From positions 1 to 55,483 of the forward strand of contig JAENRP010000290.1 in the NCBI GenBank assembly GCA_024741835.1: DNA of 55,483 nucleotides, given 5' to 3'. The translations under genes and the position numbers were made by a program. Source of the DNA: Diplocarpon mali. Lineage: Eukaryota > Ascomycota > Leotiomycetes > Helotiales > Drepanopezizaceae. The notes beneath the pieces were generated by a model that saw only the letters and a list, made by a program, of their open reading frames with translations, had not been told where the DNA came from and searched no databases. Shown in pieces: positions 24,743 through 36,595 of this stretch (position 1 is its first letter; each line of letters opens with the position of its first letter).

Positions 24743-25024
24743 CTTCCCCAGCGCAACCCATAGTATCGAACTATCGCAGTAGAGGCTGTCGTAGTGTACC
24801 AATTGCTTCGACATCGTGGGGTTTCCACCAACCCTGTGGTCCATCTGCTATCCCGCCCAATCCACGACTCCACACCGATTCCCCGCCGTCTGCAGCGCAG
24901 TGATGAGAAGAAGCTGTGTATGATCCGCGGTGACTCTCCGAGGGCTGCGGAATCTGGTCTGATCTGATCTGCCGGCGAGGGCTGTTGCTGCTGCTGCTGC
25001 TGTTACCGTCGGCCCAGCAGCACA

Positions 25025-26236
25025 ATGGCCAGCTACCAGGGCGCAGTGTCGAAGCCGCGGGGCACGAAAGTGAAGCCGATGCTGCGGAGGTTGACGCCGA
25101 GCGAGAAGAACTCGCTAGATCTGGACCGGCCGGCTGCTGAGCAGGAAGGGTTGGGCATACTTGAGTCTGGGTTCGGAGGCTCTGGATATAGCCATGGCTA
25201 TGGCTATGCGTACGGGGGAGGGGCTCGCTCTCCCCATGACGTCCAGATGCGACGAGGCTACCACCACCGCTCGACTTCAGGGACTTCACAGTTTTCGACG
25301 ACGACGACAGGAAGCGCCAGTGGCCATCGCGCTGGTTCTTTTGTGCATCCCTTCCAGCAGACGCAGACGCCCCGTCCCTACACGCCGCCGTTGAATGCAT
25401 CATCACCTCGTCAAGACTCGCTGCGCAAAAGCGAGTTCGAGAGCCCTGCGGGCATCGAGGACGACTCGGAGACTATTGTTCACCACCACGCTTTCCGCTC
25501 ACCTTCCAACCTCTCAACCACCTCTCACTCCCACTCCCACTCGCACTCGCACACCTCCCTGCCCTCAATTGCCGCTCTTTCGTCCCCCTCCCCAAACATA
25601 TCCTCGCAACAACTTCAACAGCAGCTACCACAGCATCATCTGCGTATCACCACCACCAAGCAAGCCAGCTCGTCTCGCCTCGCGCTGGCAAAATCACACT
25701 CCTCCCTCCATTCCTCCCTCTACAACACCCCGCTCTCTTCCGAAATCACCTCCTCGTCTGACATCATGTCGCCGGCCTCAGCCATCCGCGAGTCCCTCGA
25801 CAAGGGCTTCCGCATTCGCTCGCGCTCTGAGGTCGACACGCATGTGCGCGCCGAGACCATTCGCGAAGCCCGCCGCAAGTTCCAGGAGAAGGAGAACATG
25901 AAGGAGGAGAAGGCCGCACGCGAGGACATCAAGGCTCTCGAGAAGCGCCAGCAGAAGGAGGCCCGTCAGATCAACCGCCGCTACCGCCGCTCCTCCGCCT
26001 CGGATCGCACCCGTTCCAAGCGCTCCAGGTCCGATCTCACGACGCAGGAGAAGACAGATGGTTTCCTCAGCAGGGGCTACGAGACTGCCCAGCAACAGCA
26101 GGCGCCTTCCTTCGGAGAAGAGGAGCTCTGCCAGCCGAGTAGATCCCACACGGCCAAGCGTAAGACGCACTCGACGTGGACCAAGTTTGTCATGTGGATT
26201 CGGACTCGCTTCATTCGGATGGGCCAGAAGAATTGA
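25025..26236 (+). CDS. Conserved fungal protein, basic coiled coil and C-terminal amphipathic helix
   Basis: A single-exon protein of 403 residues starting at ATG 25025, just after a (TGC)n run. Its layout resembles a conserved uncharacterised family of filamentous ascomycetes: L-T-P-S-E-K-N-S-L-D-L-D-R and A-A-E-Q-E-G-L-G-I near the N-terminus, a Ser/Thr/Pro/His-rich disordered middle with an (S-H)n run, then D-K-G-F-R-I-R-S-R-S-E-V-D near residue 265. A strongly charged helix with A-R-R-K-F-Q-E-K-E and E-K-R-Q-Q-K-E-A-R follows (about 275-325) and is likely a coiled coil. The last residues (T-K-F-V-M-W-I-R-T-R-F-I-R-M-G) form a basic amphipathic helix that could touch membrane. The family resemblance is from memory and the function is not known to me. 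A 211-codon frame on the opposite strand is a shadow. Confidence 0.88.
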   Translation: MASYQGAVSKPRGTKVKPMLRRLTPSEKNSLDLDRPAAEQEGLGILESGFGGSGYSHGYGYAYGGGARSPHDVQMRRGYHHRSTSGTSQFSTTTTGSASGHRAGSFVHPFQQTQTPRPYTPPLNASSPRQDSLRKSEFESPAGIEDDSETIVHHHAFRSPSNLSTTSHSHSHSHSHTSLPSIAALSSPSPNISSQQLQQQLPQHHLRITTTKQASSSRLALAKSHSSLHSSLYNTPLSSEITSSSDIMSPASAIRESLDKGFRIRSRSEVDTHVRAETIREARRKFQEKENMKEEKAAREDIKALEKRQQKEARQINRRYRRSSASDRTRSKRSRSDLTTQEKTDGFLSRGYETAQQQQAPSFGEEELCQPSRSHTAKRKTHSTWTKFVMWIRTRFIRMGQKN

Positions 26237-29146
26237 GGCACAGAGATGGGTTGCACATATCCCCACGTCTTCTCCCACTTGGCTTCGACTCACCCTCACA
26301 CTTCCTTCATCTCGACAAAAATTGCGATTGCACACGATCTCACGGCAGGCGTTCCAGGGTCGGTTTATACACAGAGCACTCACTTACGTCACTTCGATTC
26401 TCCACACAGTGCAGATCCTAGCCATGGACACCCGGCTTGAATCACAGCATCACACAAATTGCACCGTCCATAGGGCCCCTCTTTAGTTCTTTCACTCCTT
26501 TGATTCGGTCGCTTTGGTTTGATTTCTGTTCTCAGCAAGCATACACGTACATCAGCGCGGCGTTAGGGTCTGGGGCAGGGCAGGTTTCCTTCCTCTTCTT
26601 GTTGCCGTGAGGGGCAGTTTTTACAGACTGGTAGTTGCTTTCATTAAATAGAAGGTAGCTGCAATAGTTTGGCCTAGCTTGGTGTGATGTGGTGCGGTCT
26701 TTGAGAAGAGCGTAGATTGTTTTCCAAGAAAACAGTTTCTACTGCGTCACATGAGCTTGGCTTGTGCAAAGAAGAAGCAAGACAGTAAGCAAGCAATTTA
26801 GCAAAGGGTTCGTGATGATCAAGCAATTCACAGCTGGCTTTGCGCACAATTTGACTTTCTGGACTCTGCTTTCATGTGACAGGTATTTGTTTACTTTTGC
26901 ACGTGATACCCCTTTTTTATGCAGTCCTCACAGAATACTTGCCATCTTCACTTGCTCCAGACTACAAGCACTTGGATGGTAATTTTGCTATCATTCTCTT
27001 TGTTATCTGACGAGCCTTTGATCTGTAGCCCAGTATCGAAAACCTCTCTCCTGAGGATCCAAACACCGCCTAGTCATAGCACATCCATGCCTTTTGCAAC
27101 CTCATCCTACAGCGGCATTTTAATGCCTGGCTTTAGTCTTTCATTCTTAGTGGCTCTGAGTACTTGGAACTAGCATCTAGTGTATACAAGTGATTGTGTT
27201 CTTGTTCTATTGCTTCTGCTTCCGCTTCCGCGAGTTAGACTATATCACGGCAATAACTTCGTCTTGTTTACTGTCTAGTATGTTTCTTCTTAAGGGATTC
27301 TCAGGGTTCTCTAAGACCTTTGAGCTAATTTGACGTATACAAAATAGACTGAACTTTATAAACCACCTATAAGTAAAGAACTATGAACAGCCGTCTTTAT
27401 AAACAAGGCTTGTTTGGGCTTGTTTGGGCTTGCGCTAACCTGATATGCCAAGAATCAAATACGTACTTCTTTCATGGATGATACTGCTAACCAAGGGTTT
27501 GAGAAAGAACAGGCCAACTTGCTACACGTAATTTATCAATATCCAGAAAATGCTCTGCGTGGTTATTGTAACTGCAAGAAGGGGAATCACAGCATAAGCA
27601 TAAAACTTGGTGTTTTCTTTTGCATTTCTTATTTTTATCTTACTAATGACGCCGTGGTTTAGTCTCTAAGTCAACTTTAATAGCTGCGCTTAAGATCTGT
27701 TCTACCTGCTATAGGTGGGAAGGAGAGCACAGCTAGGAAAGCACGTAATATTCTTAACGACTTCCTTAATCGACTAATGAAGACTGACTTCATTCATTGT
27801 ATTTAGCTAAAGATTAGTCGCTATAAAGATGTACCTGGAATAAGCTATAACTAAACATGTTTATACGCTATGCTGAAATAAACCTATGACACTTATCAGC
27901 TTGCATTTAGCAGTAATAAGCGTTGGAAGTATTCATTAACACAGTCAATAATCTCGTTAGCATGGTGGAAGACAAATTATCCGTTACTTTTGCAAGTCAG
28001 GTCAATCAGGCGACCCCGTCGTTTATGAATCAAAATAATTCAGTCTTTTTCTAACAATGTTTCCCTTGGAAATTGATTTGAACTTTCATTCCTTTTCGGC
28101 ATCGGCTACTATACCACCCCTTTCCCCCCAACAGCAAACGCCGAAGATGGAGAAGGCAGTGCTTAGAAGTTTTTTGGCCTCTGAGCGAAGATAGTCTCGC
28201 AAGACACTATCGACTGGCTGGCGCCAAGGGTTGTCCATGCCTGGGGAGGTTGAAATTAAACCGAGTTATGCTCGACTTGATATTCCTTAGCATGTGACTA
28301 GTGGGACTAACAGAATTTCCAATACTTCATGCTAGCATTATCCTCTTCATCTATGTATAGGTGCCATGCACTATGAATCAAAGACATTGGCACTTAGCTC
28401 CCAGCATAATGACTGATCCATCTAGAAACTCCTTGAAGAAATTCGATACCCAAATAACTGTAGCCTCGTCTTTACTTCTATCCATATACCTGAGCGTCTT
28501 CTACACAGATGCATGGTAAGAAGACCATCGTAATAGCAAGGCTCGTAACTGATAAGCAACACAGGACGAACTCGACCGCAAAGCAAGAGAGAAGCGGGAA
28601 AAGGGAAGCGACGCAAGCCATGGTCCCTGTCGGCACTCGCTTTCCATCCATCCCAGCTCTCCTAAGAATCCCCGAACATCCTAGCAGTCTGTTTACTTCC
28701 ACGCGACCGCTAATGAGCACGCCGTCTTCAAAATTCAGCGCCATACTACTGTACACGACGAGTGCACAACAGCTGAGCTATGCGTCGCCGAAGTACCTCA
28801 AGCAGCTGAAGGAGCAGACACCGACGTACGGCACCAAGATCTCGATCCTTGCCAGGAAGGTTAGGATTTATACAAGGATCGAACGTGAGGTATTTCATGT
28901 GGACGTTTGGTTGCCGACGAAAGTCATTTTGGGGTGAATGATGGGTTGGTGGGATCAGCTCTTGGCTGTCGAGGGATTAGAAGAATTTTGAGGGTTGGCT
29001 GCAGCAACCTGCCTGCTTTGGAATCGGGAGAATTGCTTCAGGCAGTCAGACGACGGCTCAATGAGTGGTGAGACACATACCTAGAAAGTATTGCAGATGC
29101 AATGCGATTCGAGGTAGTATCATCGTGGCCGTAATCTCCTTCCCGA
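26237..29146. other. AT-rich degenerate interval
   Basis: After a 3' flank of normal composition, the DNA becomes AT-rich from about 26.7 kb and full of TA dinucleotides. Stop codons are frequent in every frame over most of it. A 142-codon plus frame (28509-28937) has a protein-like C-terminal half but no clear start or family. A small repeat of GCTTGTTTGG occurs near 27408-27432. The look is that of old, mutated repeat DNA, but I cannot name an element. Confidence 0.45.
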
Positions 29147-30235
29147 TCATTCAAGTATCAAGCTCTCCCCGTTCCTCAAGTCTTCAAAACATACATCCTT
29201 CAGTCCTTCAACCTGGCTTCCCTTCATATCTGCACCTAGCTCTTCCTTTTCTTTCTCGATAGCCTCCTTCAAACTGATTTCCTTCCTGTCCAAGAACCAA
29301 CTAACGATCCCGCCTCCCTTTTTGACCTCGTCATGTGTGCCTACCCAGTATTTAGCTCCTAGCAACCGTTGGACTTTCAACCCGTTGTGAGCTCCCATAT
29401 TCAACTGAGCGCCGAGACTGACATCCGAAAGTCCGTGTAGTAGCGCTAGTGTCCTAATTGCAGGTTTCGCCTCCGCTACAGGGACAAGGTCGTCCGGCGG
29501 GATGCCATGAGGTGTATATATTACTGCTTCCGCCTCCGCCTCCGCACTGTCACCAGAGGTTCGGAATGTAATCATCACGGCAGAATGATAGTACAGCAAA
29601 TCCTGCCCGGGATACGCAACTCGGCTCACGCCCACCCAGCCAGGCACCAGATTCAACGAGCTCTCCCTCCAATCCCGAGTGAATCGCGGCATCTCAGTCA
29701 CAAATTCAAAGTGCTTCCAAGACCGGATCGCAGAGGCCGCCTTCGTGGTCGCGAGAACGGGTATGGTGGGTGGAGCCTCGAGGAGCGTGTCTTTGTGCAT
29801 GTGGTCTGTGAATTCGTGGGAGACGATGATGGCGTCGATTGGGCTCGCCGTCGGTTTCACAGCCTCTGCCTTCCCATCAATGGTAAAGTTGTTCCGCGAA
29901 AGCCCATCGGTCCGCGCAGCATCCTCAATCCCCCTCACCAAGTCCTCCAGCTCCGCAATTGTCTGCACCACGCTTTGCTCTACATGCCACTGTTGGCTAA
30001 AGAATTTCGCGACGTCGCTCTGCCCACCGCGAAACCATGGATCAATCAGGATGTGATAGTATGCATATCCATCTCTCCGTTCTGCCGAGTCCGGATATGG
30101 TAGGGAGAGCAGCCAAGTAGTGTCAGCGTTGAGGTGCGTGAGGAGGGGTCGTCTGGAGGAAAGACTGCGGGATATAGATTCACGGAGAGTGGCGTGGAGT
30201 TGTGACGAGAGCTCGTCGTCGTCCGGGGAGGACAT
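29147..30235 (-). CDS. Metallo-beta-lactamase-fold protein (fungal UlaG-like)
   Basis: An intronless gene of 362 residues with the layout of the metallo-beta-lactamase-fold proteins widespread in filamentous fungi. Features in order: T-T-W-L-L-S-L-P (39-46), the strand I-L-I-D-P-W-F-R-G-G-Q-S-D-V (62-75), and the loop V-S-H-E-F-T-D-H (138-145). The loop aligns with the HxHxDH metal-binding motif, but the second His is Phe142; His140, Asp144 and His145 remain. This S-H-x-F-x-D-H form is, from memory, common in this fungal group. Later parts contain V-I-Y-T-P-H-G and a T-L-A-L-L-H-G strand. No signal peptide is seen, so it is probably cytosolic. The substrate is unknown. The gene stands alone in an AT-rich block but keeps normal coding composition and an intact frame, which argues that it is under selection. 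Confidence 0.9.
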   Translation of the reverse strand: MSSPDDDELSSQLHATLRESISRSLSSRRPLLTHLNADTTWLLSLPYPDSAERRDGYAYYHILIDPWFRGGQSDVAKFFSQQWHVEQSVVQTIAELEDLVRGIEDAARTDGLSRNNFTIDGKAEAVKPTASPIDAIIVSHEFTDHMHKDTLLEAPPTIPVLATTKAASAIRSWKHFEFVTEMPRFTRDWRESSLNLVPGWVGVSRVAYPGQDLLYYHSAVMITFRTSGDSAEAEAEAVIYTPHGIPPDDLVPVAEAKPAIRTLALLHGLSDVSLGAQLNMGAHNGLKVQRLLGAKYWVGTHDEVKKGGGIVSWFLDRKEISLKEAIEKEKEELGADMKGSQVEGLKDVCFEDLRNGESLILE

Positions 30236-33223
30236 ATTCTTTACTAGTTATGGAAAAGAATTGCGGTAGGCCAAGCAACATGGAGTACCCACCTACCTCA
30301 AGAGTGACGCCTGGTGGTCCGTGCAAGCTGGGGTAAAATATACTATCTAAACTGCGAGCCGCATACCTACTTTTCGTAGGACCTACGACGTCTCCTAGTA
30401 TCCACCCGATGGATTTCTCTGTCTAAATATTGCATTATCCGCGTGTTTCTCGAGCGGTCTTGGATTTTTCCGTACTCTTGTTGACATGCGGTCAATCGGC
30501 AGCTAGATATCCTTGAAGCTCAACAGGTATCTTCCTTCGTGCAGTACTACCTGATATCTCCCTTATTCCGCCCCTTGCTTTCTCATTGCACAAGCCTTTC
30601 GATTTCTATGTGTGCTCTGCTTATGAAGCCGGTTTGGTAGGATGGTCAAGTGGCTGGTAGCCATCTTTCCAAAAAGGACTCAATCGATAGGACCAGTGAT
30701 CTCAAGCAATTCCTAAAAATACATTGAAAATTTCGATTTTACAATCATCCAACAAATCTCTTTGCTATGTAATACTTGCAGCCTATCTTCTCCACTACAA
30801 CGTATGGCAATCTCGATGCTTCTCTAGACCGAGAATTATTCTGGCTTCGTGTAAGCACGAGTACACCTAATTTGTCAGATACGATACTGTGGTTGATCTT
30901 TGTACGATCTGCTAGAATTAGAGCCGTGATACAGCTTCAAGACTAGTATTAAAGCTAGTGAATGCAAGGATATCGCCGTATGAGTCTCATATGCACAGCT
31001 GAAAAGACTGTACATGTAGAAAATCTGAGTGTGTTTCTTGTTTAATGACGATTTAAAAATTTGCTGCTGCAGAACGTCTTGATGTATCCTTGACGGAAGT
31101 CCGCTTCATCACGGTAGCATCGGCTCGGCGTAAGACCAGCAATCTTAGAGCGTTCAGATTTCGAGTTTTCGGCTACTCTGATTCCGGTCTAGAAAAGATG
31201 GAAAAGCCTCACTATTCCGAGAGGCTGAGATCAGGGCTCGAGGCACGGGGTTATGCTCACCTCATGTATATTATTCTAACACCAATTGAAAAACAAGTTT
31301 GCATTATTTGAGTGGAATCCGCACGCTCGCTGACCCTTTTCGAGTCCGTGCCGAGGCCTATTGTCTAATGCAGAAGTGAAGACCTTTTTTTTCATTTGAA
31401 GAAATGAGTGTCTGCGTTCCAAGAACTCCAGATACTGTAATCATATTCCTTCGTAATATCGTGAAATATATGCGTTGTGTACGCAAAAGTCCGTTGTAGT
31501 TTGCTATTGATCGAAGGAGATTCTTGGTATCCGTACATTAGAGGATTACTAGAGGATTATTAGAGGATTAGATTAGGTAGGTAGCTTGTGAACTTGTACT
31601 GCCGTTGTGAGAAGTTGGTGGGTACCTTTCCACTAACTATTCTTTTTCATACCTGGGCCAAGTAGTAGAGCATGGTACAGAAATGAACTTTACAATTCAT
31701 GGCCAAGAAAACCCCAAATCTATTGATTACTCTTTTCTCACTCTATTCAACTTATCACATACCAATGAAGCAAGCCCTAACTTGACTTCACATTAGTCCG
31801 ACCTCTCGAAGCAGGATTTTCAACCCCATCTATTCCCACTCTCATAATTACTCTGCTATCTAGGCCGAGTGAAGCCCTCCGCCGCCCTTCTCCTCTCAGG
31901 TTCAGAAGTGCCGACCAGTCGCGTCCCTATCGTTGATTTATATTAAGGATAAGTTAATATAGATCGCCATATGGAAACAGAAAAAGCAGCTGAACTCTTC
32001 ATCGAATAACATGCTCTAAGATCCTTGAGGCAACCAGAAAGTAGTATTTTATCGACTGACGGATACTAGATTTGGGTTAGCCTCCGTAGAGAGTAAGTCC
32101 ACGTAGAGTTGACTTTTTTCGAAGTTAAGCCTGAGAGCTCGTGTAGAGAATAGTGCCGAGTACTCGTAGTATACAGAACTATCATCACTGCTGACTCCGA
32201 CAGTTCAAACCTCTATACCAAAACATTTATGAATAGAGTTGCAAATTGCAGTATTGCTTAGCTACTTGTCGTAAACCTCTACATAAAATATACTTATACC
32301 AATGCTGCGCTCCTTAAAATAAACTCCTACTCAAAGCGCAATACTAAGAAGCACCGAGGCTATTACTCGCACCCTTACTGCCCTTACATAATACAGTAAT
32401 ACTCTACTCCGTACACATACCTCAGCAGAGACTCAGCAGAGGGAAAGATTTCTAAGACTAACCGACATACTCTACACCTTACCCAAGTAAATACGCTCGA
32501 GCTTTGACTAGCCTAAATTTAACGCATCAGTTGCACAACCATTATCTTGAAAATCAGTATATTATCACTACTAGACCGAAATAATGCATTTCAGATCCAC
32601 AAATTTCCTCAACGTCGCGGCAGAATTAATTGTAAAACCCCTCCAAAGAAAATGCGAACCATTGCTCGAGAGGCGGATTTGTTCTCCCCTGCTAAACCCG
32701 AATCATCAGTACAAGTAGATCTCGGGCCGAGGAACCGTGCCCCTCCATCGTGGCTAATCATCCCCCACCACTCTCACCTACACCCACTTGCAATTCAGCA
32801 ACTCCCAATCTTCAACCTCCATCACCAACCACCCCGCATCGCCCAACGAGGCCCGCTTCAGCAGCTATAGTCTCCTCCATCGTGATGGCCTGGGGCTAGC
32901 CACTTGACATTACCGCAAGGTATGTTTCGAGTATATATTCTCCCGAGGGCCAGCGGTGGGGGATGGATTAAGTCGCTTTGAGGGTAGAGGCAGGGAGACA
33001 AAAGAGGAATATACCTATTATCGGCTGCAACTCACACACAGGCCACAGCTATCTACATATCAGCAGGCACAGCTCATATAGGCCACGACCGTCTACATAT
33101 CGACAGGCATAGCTCGTACACAGGCCGCAGCTATCTACACAACAGGCACAACCGCACATAGTTCACAGATAATACATCGAGCGAACCGAGAATCTATCAA
33201 TCGCCATACCCCCTCCTCTCAAC
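30236..33223. other. AT-rich interval upstream of the beta-mannosidase gene
   Basis: About 3 kb of AT-rich sequence with many stops in all frames and no recognisable protein, RNA or complete repeat. Short direct repeats such as ttagaggatta occur near 31540-31570. From about 32.6 kb the composition moves back toward normal. TATA-like sequence (gtatatatt) lies at 32931-32939, about 290 bases before the beta-mannosidase start, and a possible donor gtatgt at 32920 could begin a 5' leader intron. Confidence 0.45.
33040..33160. repeat. 40-42 bp imperfect tandem repeat in the beta-mannosidase leader
   Basis: Three copies, starting at 33040, 33080 and 33122, share AGGCC(A/G)C, (A/G)TCTACA, CAGGCA and CAGCTC- or AGCTC-type blocks. 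They end about 60 bases before the start codon, so they lie in the leader or core promoter. Confidence 0.75.
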
Positions 33224-35898
33224 ATGCCGAAACACGCCACCATCCCCATCGACCAGAACTGGACCTTTAAGCAGGGAGACAGCCCAGACTCCAAGTTCCT
33301 GCCCGTCGCCCAGTTCCCGACAAACGTCCATCTTGACCTGATGGCCCACAAGATCATCCCCGACCCTTTCGTCGGCAAGAATGAGAGCGACGTGCAGTGG
33401 GTCGGCGAAGTTTCGTGGGTGTACAGGACAACCTTCCCGACCCCGTCGCTGCCGCTGTCCGACACAGGGCGGGGAGTTTGCAAGGCCGTGATTGCTTTCG
33501 ACGGGCTGGATACGTACGCTACCGTTCTGCTGAACGGCACGGAGATCCTCAAGACGGAGAACATGTTCATCCCAGAGCGAGTGGACGTCACGACACTCCT
33601 GAAGAGAGGAGGTGACAACAAGCTGGAGATTACCTTTGAGAGCGCGTACCTGAAGGGTTGTGCGATTGTGGAGGAACACCCGGATCACTACTGGGGATGC
33701 TGGAACGGGGACACTTCGAGGTTGGCGGTGCGCAAAGCGCAGTATCACTGGGTATGGCTCTGGCTCTGGCTCTTCTGACATGGGGAGAGGAGTTTATTAT
33801 ATTGACTGACGATACGATGGCACGGCAGGGATGGGACTGGGGACCGATGCTCATGACCTGCGGCCCGTGGCGACCGATCAAGCTTGAGATCTTCTCATCC
33901 AGAATTTCCGACCTGTATTTTACGAGCAAGGTCAACGAGTCGCTAGAGAGAGCCGAGTTTTTTGCCACGGCGGAAATTGAGCGTGAGGCGGAAACAGAAG
34001 CAGAAGCGTTGGAGATCAGATTCGAGATTTCGCTGAGTGGCAGGGAAGAAGTGGTGGCATCCCAGACGGTCAAGGTTGAGAAGGGCGCCGCATCGCACCA
34101 CTTCACCATCGAGAAGCCAGCATTGTGGTTTCCCGCCCGGTATGGCAAGCAGCCACTGTACACCGTCACGGCCATGCTCCTCGACGGCGGCACCTCGGAA
34201 GTCGACAGGCAGAGCAAGAAGTTCGGCCTCCGCCGCGCCGAACTCATCCAACGGCCCGTGACCGACCAGCCGGGCACCAGCTTCTTCTTCCAGGTCAACA
34301 ATATCCCGATCTTCTGCGGCGGCTGCAACTGGATCCCGGCCGATAGCTTCATCCCGCGGATCACCGCGCAGAGGTACCGCGACTGGGTGAAGCTGGTGGC
34401 CGACGGCAACCAGCTCCTGATCCGGGTCTGGGGCGGTGGCATCTTCGAGGAGCAGGCCTTCTACGACGCCTGTGACGAGCTCGGTGTTCTGGTCTGGCAG
34501 GACTTTATGTTCGGCTGCGGCAACTACCCGGCCTTCCCCGACTTCCTCTCGCTCGTCCGGAGAGAAGCCGAAGAGAACGTCAAGCTGCTGCGACACCACC
34601 CGAGCATCGTCATCTGGGCTGGCAACAACGAAGACTACCAGTATCAGGAGAGCATGAAGCTCACCTACGATCCGGCCAATCAGGACGCCGAGAGCTGGCT
34701 GCAGACCGACTTCCCGGCGCGCTACATCTACGAGGAGATCCTGGCGGCCACGTGCCGTCAGCTGATCCCCGACACCTTCTACCACTTCGGCTCTCCCTGG
34801 GGCGGGAAGGCCACCACGGACCCGACGGTGGGCGACATGCACCAGTGGAACGTGTGGCACGGCTCGCAGGAGAAGTACCAGAACTTCGACAAGCTGGTCG
34901 GCCGCTTCGTGTCGGAGTTTGGCATGGAGGCCTTCCCGCACATCAAGACCATCGAGTCCTTCCTGGCCCTGGGTAGGGATGACCCGGACCGCTTCGCGCA
35001 GTCGTCGACGGTGGATTTCCACAACAAGGCCGACGGTCACGAGCGCCGCATCGCCCTATACCTGGTGGAGAACTTCCGCTACGGCCCCGACCCCCTGGAG
35101 CAGTTCATCTACAGCACGCAGCTGATGCAGGCCGAGTGTCTGGCCTCGGCCTACCGCCTCTGGAAGCGGCAGTGGAAGGGCCCCGGCCGGGAGTACTGCG
35201 GCGGTGCGCTGGTCTGGCAGATCAACGACTGCTGGCCCGCGACCTCGTGGGCGGTGGTCGATTACTACCGCCGGCCCAAGCACGCCTACTACACCGTCAA
35301 GCGCGAGATGGCGCCTCTCTCCCTCGGCGTCGCGCGGGCAGAGCACGTGGTGCCGAGGGACAAGTACACGCGCGCCTTCCTCGACAAGACGACGCAGATT
35401 GAGATCTGGGCCAGCAACCTCACGCTCGCAGGCGTCACCGCCGACCTCGTCGTCAAGGCCTTTGACGTCGTCTCGGGGAGGGAGACCTTCTCCCAGACCG
35501 TCGAGTCGGCCTTCCTCCTGCCCGAGAACCGCAGCACGGAGGTGGCAGCCTTCCCCGTCCCCGTCCCCCGGCCCGGCGACGAGAACCAGACCGTCGTCGC
35601 CGCGTACCTGATGCGAGACGGCGCGACACTCGCTCGCTACGTCAACTGGCCCGAGCCGCTGAAGTACGTGCCTCTGCAGAAACCAAGCGCCCTGCACGTG
35701 ACGCTTTCGAGCGGGGGCACCGAGGTCGAGATCACGGCCGAGGTCCCGCTCAAGGGCGTGGCGCTGGAGTGCGAGGATGAGGGCGTGGTGTTCGGCGACA
35801 ACCTCGTGGATGTCGTGCCCGGTGAGATGGTGCGGATCCCTGTCACGGGCGCGCGGGCGGGCCAGGTGTTTGGGACGAGGTATTTGGGCATGGCGTAG
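33224..35898 (+). CDS. mndB: Beta-mannosidase, glycoside hydrolase family 2 (MndB type)
   Basis: Releases mannose from the non-reducing end of beta-1,4-manno-oligosaccharides. The model is join(33224..33751, 33829..35898), 865 residues, near the usual length of fungal MndB. The 77-bp intron (donor GTATGG, branch CTGAC, acceptor CGGCAG) splits Y-H-W from G-W-D-W-G-P, a junction conserved in GH2 mannosidases. The N-terminal jelly-roll domain contains D-Q-N-W-T-F and W-V-Y-R-T-T-F; an Ig-like domain follows. The TIM barrel has N-W-I-P-A-D-S-F, the acid/base Glu444 in W-A-G-N-N-E and the probable nucleophile Glu539 in S-E-F-G-M-E. No signal peptide is visible, which fits the B-type enzymes thought to act inside the cell on imported oligosaccharides. 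It converges with the AA9 gene. A CTGGGG (Cre1-like) motif occurs near 32890, a weak regulatory hint. Confidence 0.95.
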
Positions 35899-36595
35899 TG
35901 AGGATGCGGGGGGCGTGTGGGGATACGATGTGAGGTGCGAGGTCGCTATTTGCGTCGTGGCCCTTGCACGGAGAGGTCGAGATAGGGTAGGTCGATACAT
36001 GGCTCTAGCCCTAGCCAGATCTCGGCTCTCCCGCTACCTTGACAGTGCCAGTTTTGAAGTCATGTTTCTTCGTCTTTGATATCATGTCGTAGGCTGGGAG
36101 GGAGAGAGGCAGAAGGAACGGAGTTCATCTCTCGTTCATGCGCAGATGTGTAGAGATATGTGGAGAATCGATCGATCCCCTCTCGGCTCTGAGAGGTCAT
36201 GTCTTGACAGTTGGACACGTCCGCAGTCGAAGCAGGAAGCAGCTGCAGGGACTCCTCTTCCTGGTTGACATGGTATGCGAGATCTGGTACAAAACTCACA
36301 CCTGATATTCCACACACAAGCACCGGGTCAGGTCATGAGCCGTAGATGCTGATCTGCCCTTTTTTCTTTTTTTTTTTTATATAATTTTTTTGGTCGACAG
36401 GACCACGTAAAGGAAAGAAAGAGAGAAAGGGAGAGATCCATGTCTCTCGAGGTATATATGTAAAGATGTATATATGTACAAAAGAATGAACCCGCCACCC
36501 TCTCCGTCCCACCGCCAATCCCCTCTCGTCAAGCCATACTTCGACCCACGTGCAGCCCTGCCCGGCCTCTCTGCCGCACGGTCGTGTTGGGATGT
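35899..36595. other. Shared 3' region between beta-mannosidase and LPMO genes
   Basis: About 700 bases between two convergent genes. It holds no gene. A T-rich run (36360-36390) and tatatgta repeats near 36450-36480 lie toward the LPMO side and would suit 3' untranslated and polyadenylation sequence. Confidence 0.6.

Larger units (their letters stand above)
13634..25024. other. 11.4 kb interval without a supported gene, rich in simple repeats
   Basis: No frame here carries a recognisable domain or a convincing exon chain. The longest (223 codons at 16561-17232 minus, 217 at 16649-17302 plus, 216 at 14243-14893 plus) are made largely of repeat-encoded peptides or overlap each other. A minus frame at 17406-17918 (170 codons) has no known match. 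The interval carries at least eight simple or tandem repeat tracts and the 138-base gap. No tRNA, 5S rRNA or transposase relic was seen. It may be a very large intergenic region or contain non-coding transcripts. Confidence 0.5.

Noticed and set aside
33943..36000. Long minus-strand frames (365 and 314 codons) opposite the beta-mannosidase
   Set aside because: They are antisense shadows of GC-rich GH2 codons, with no domain.
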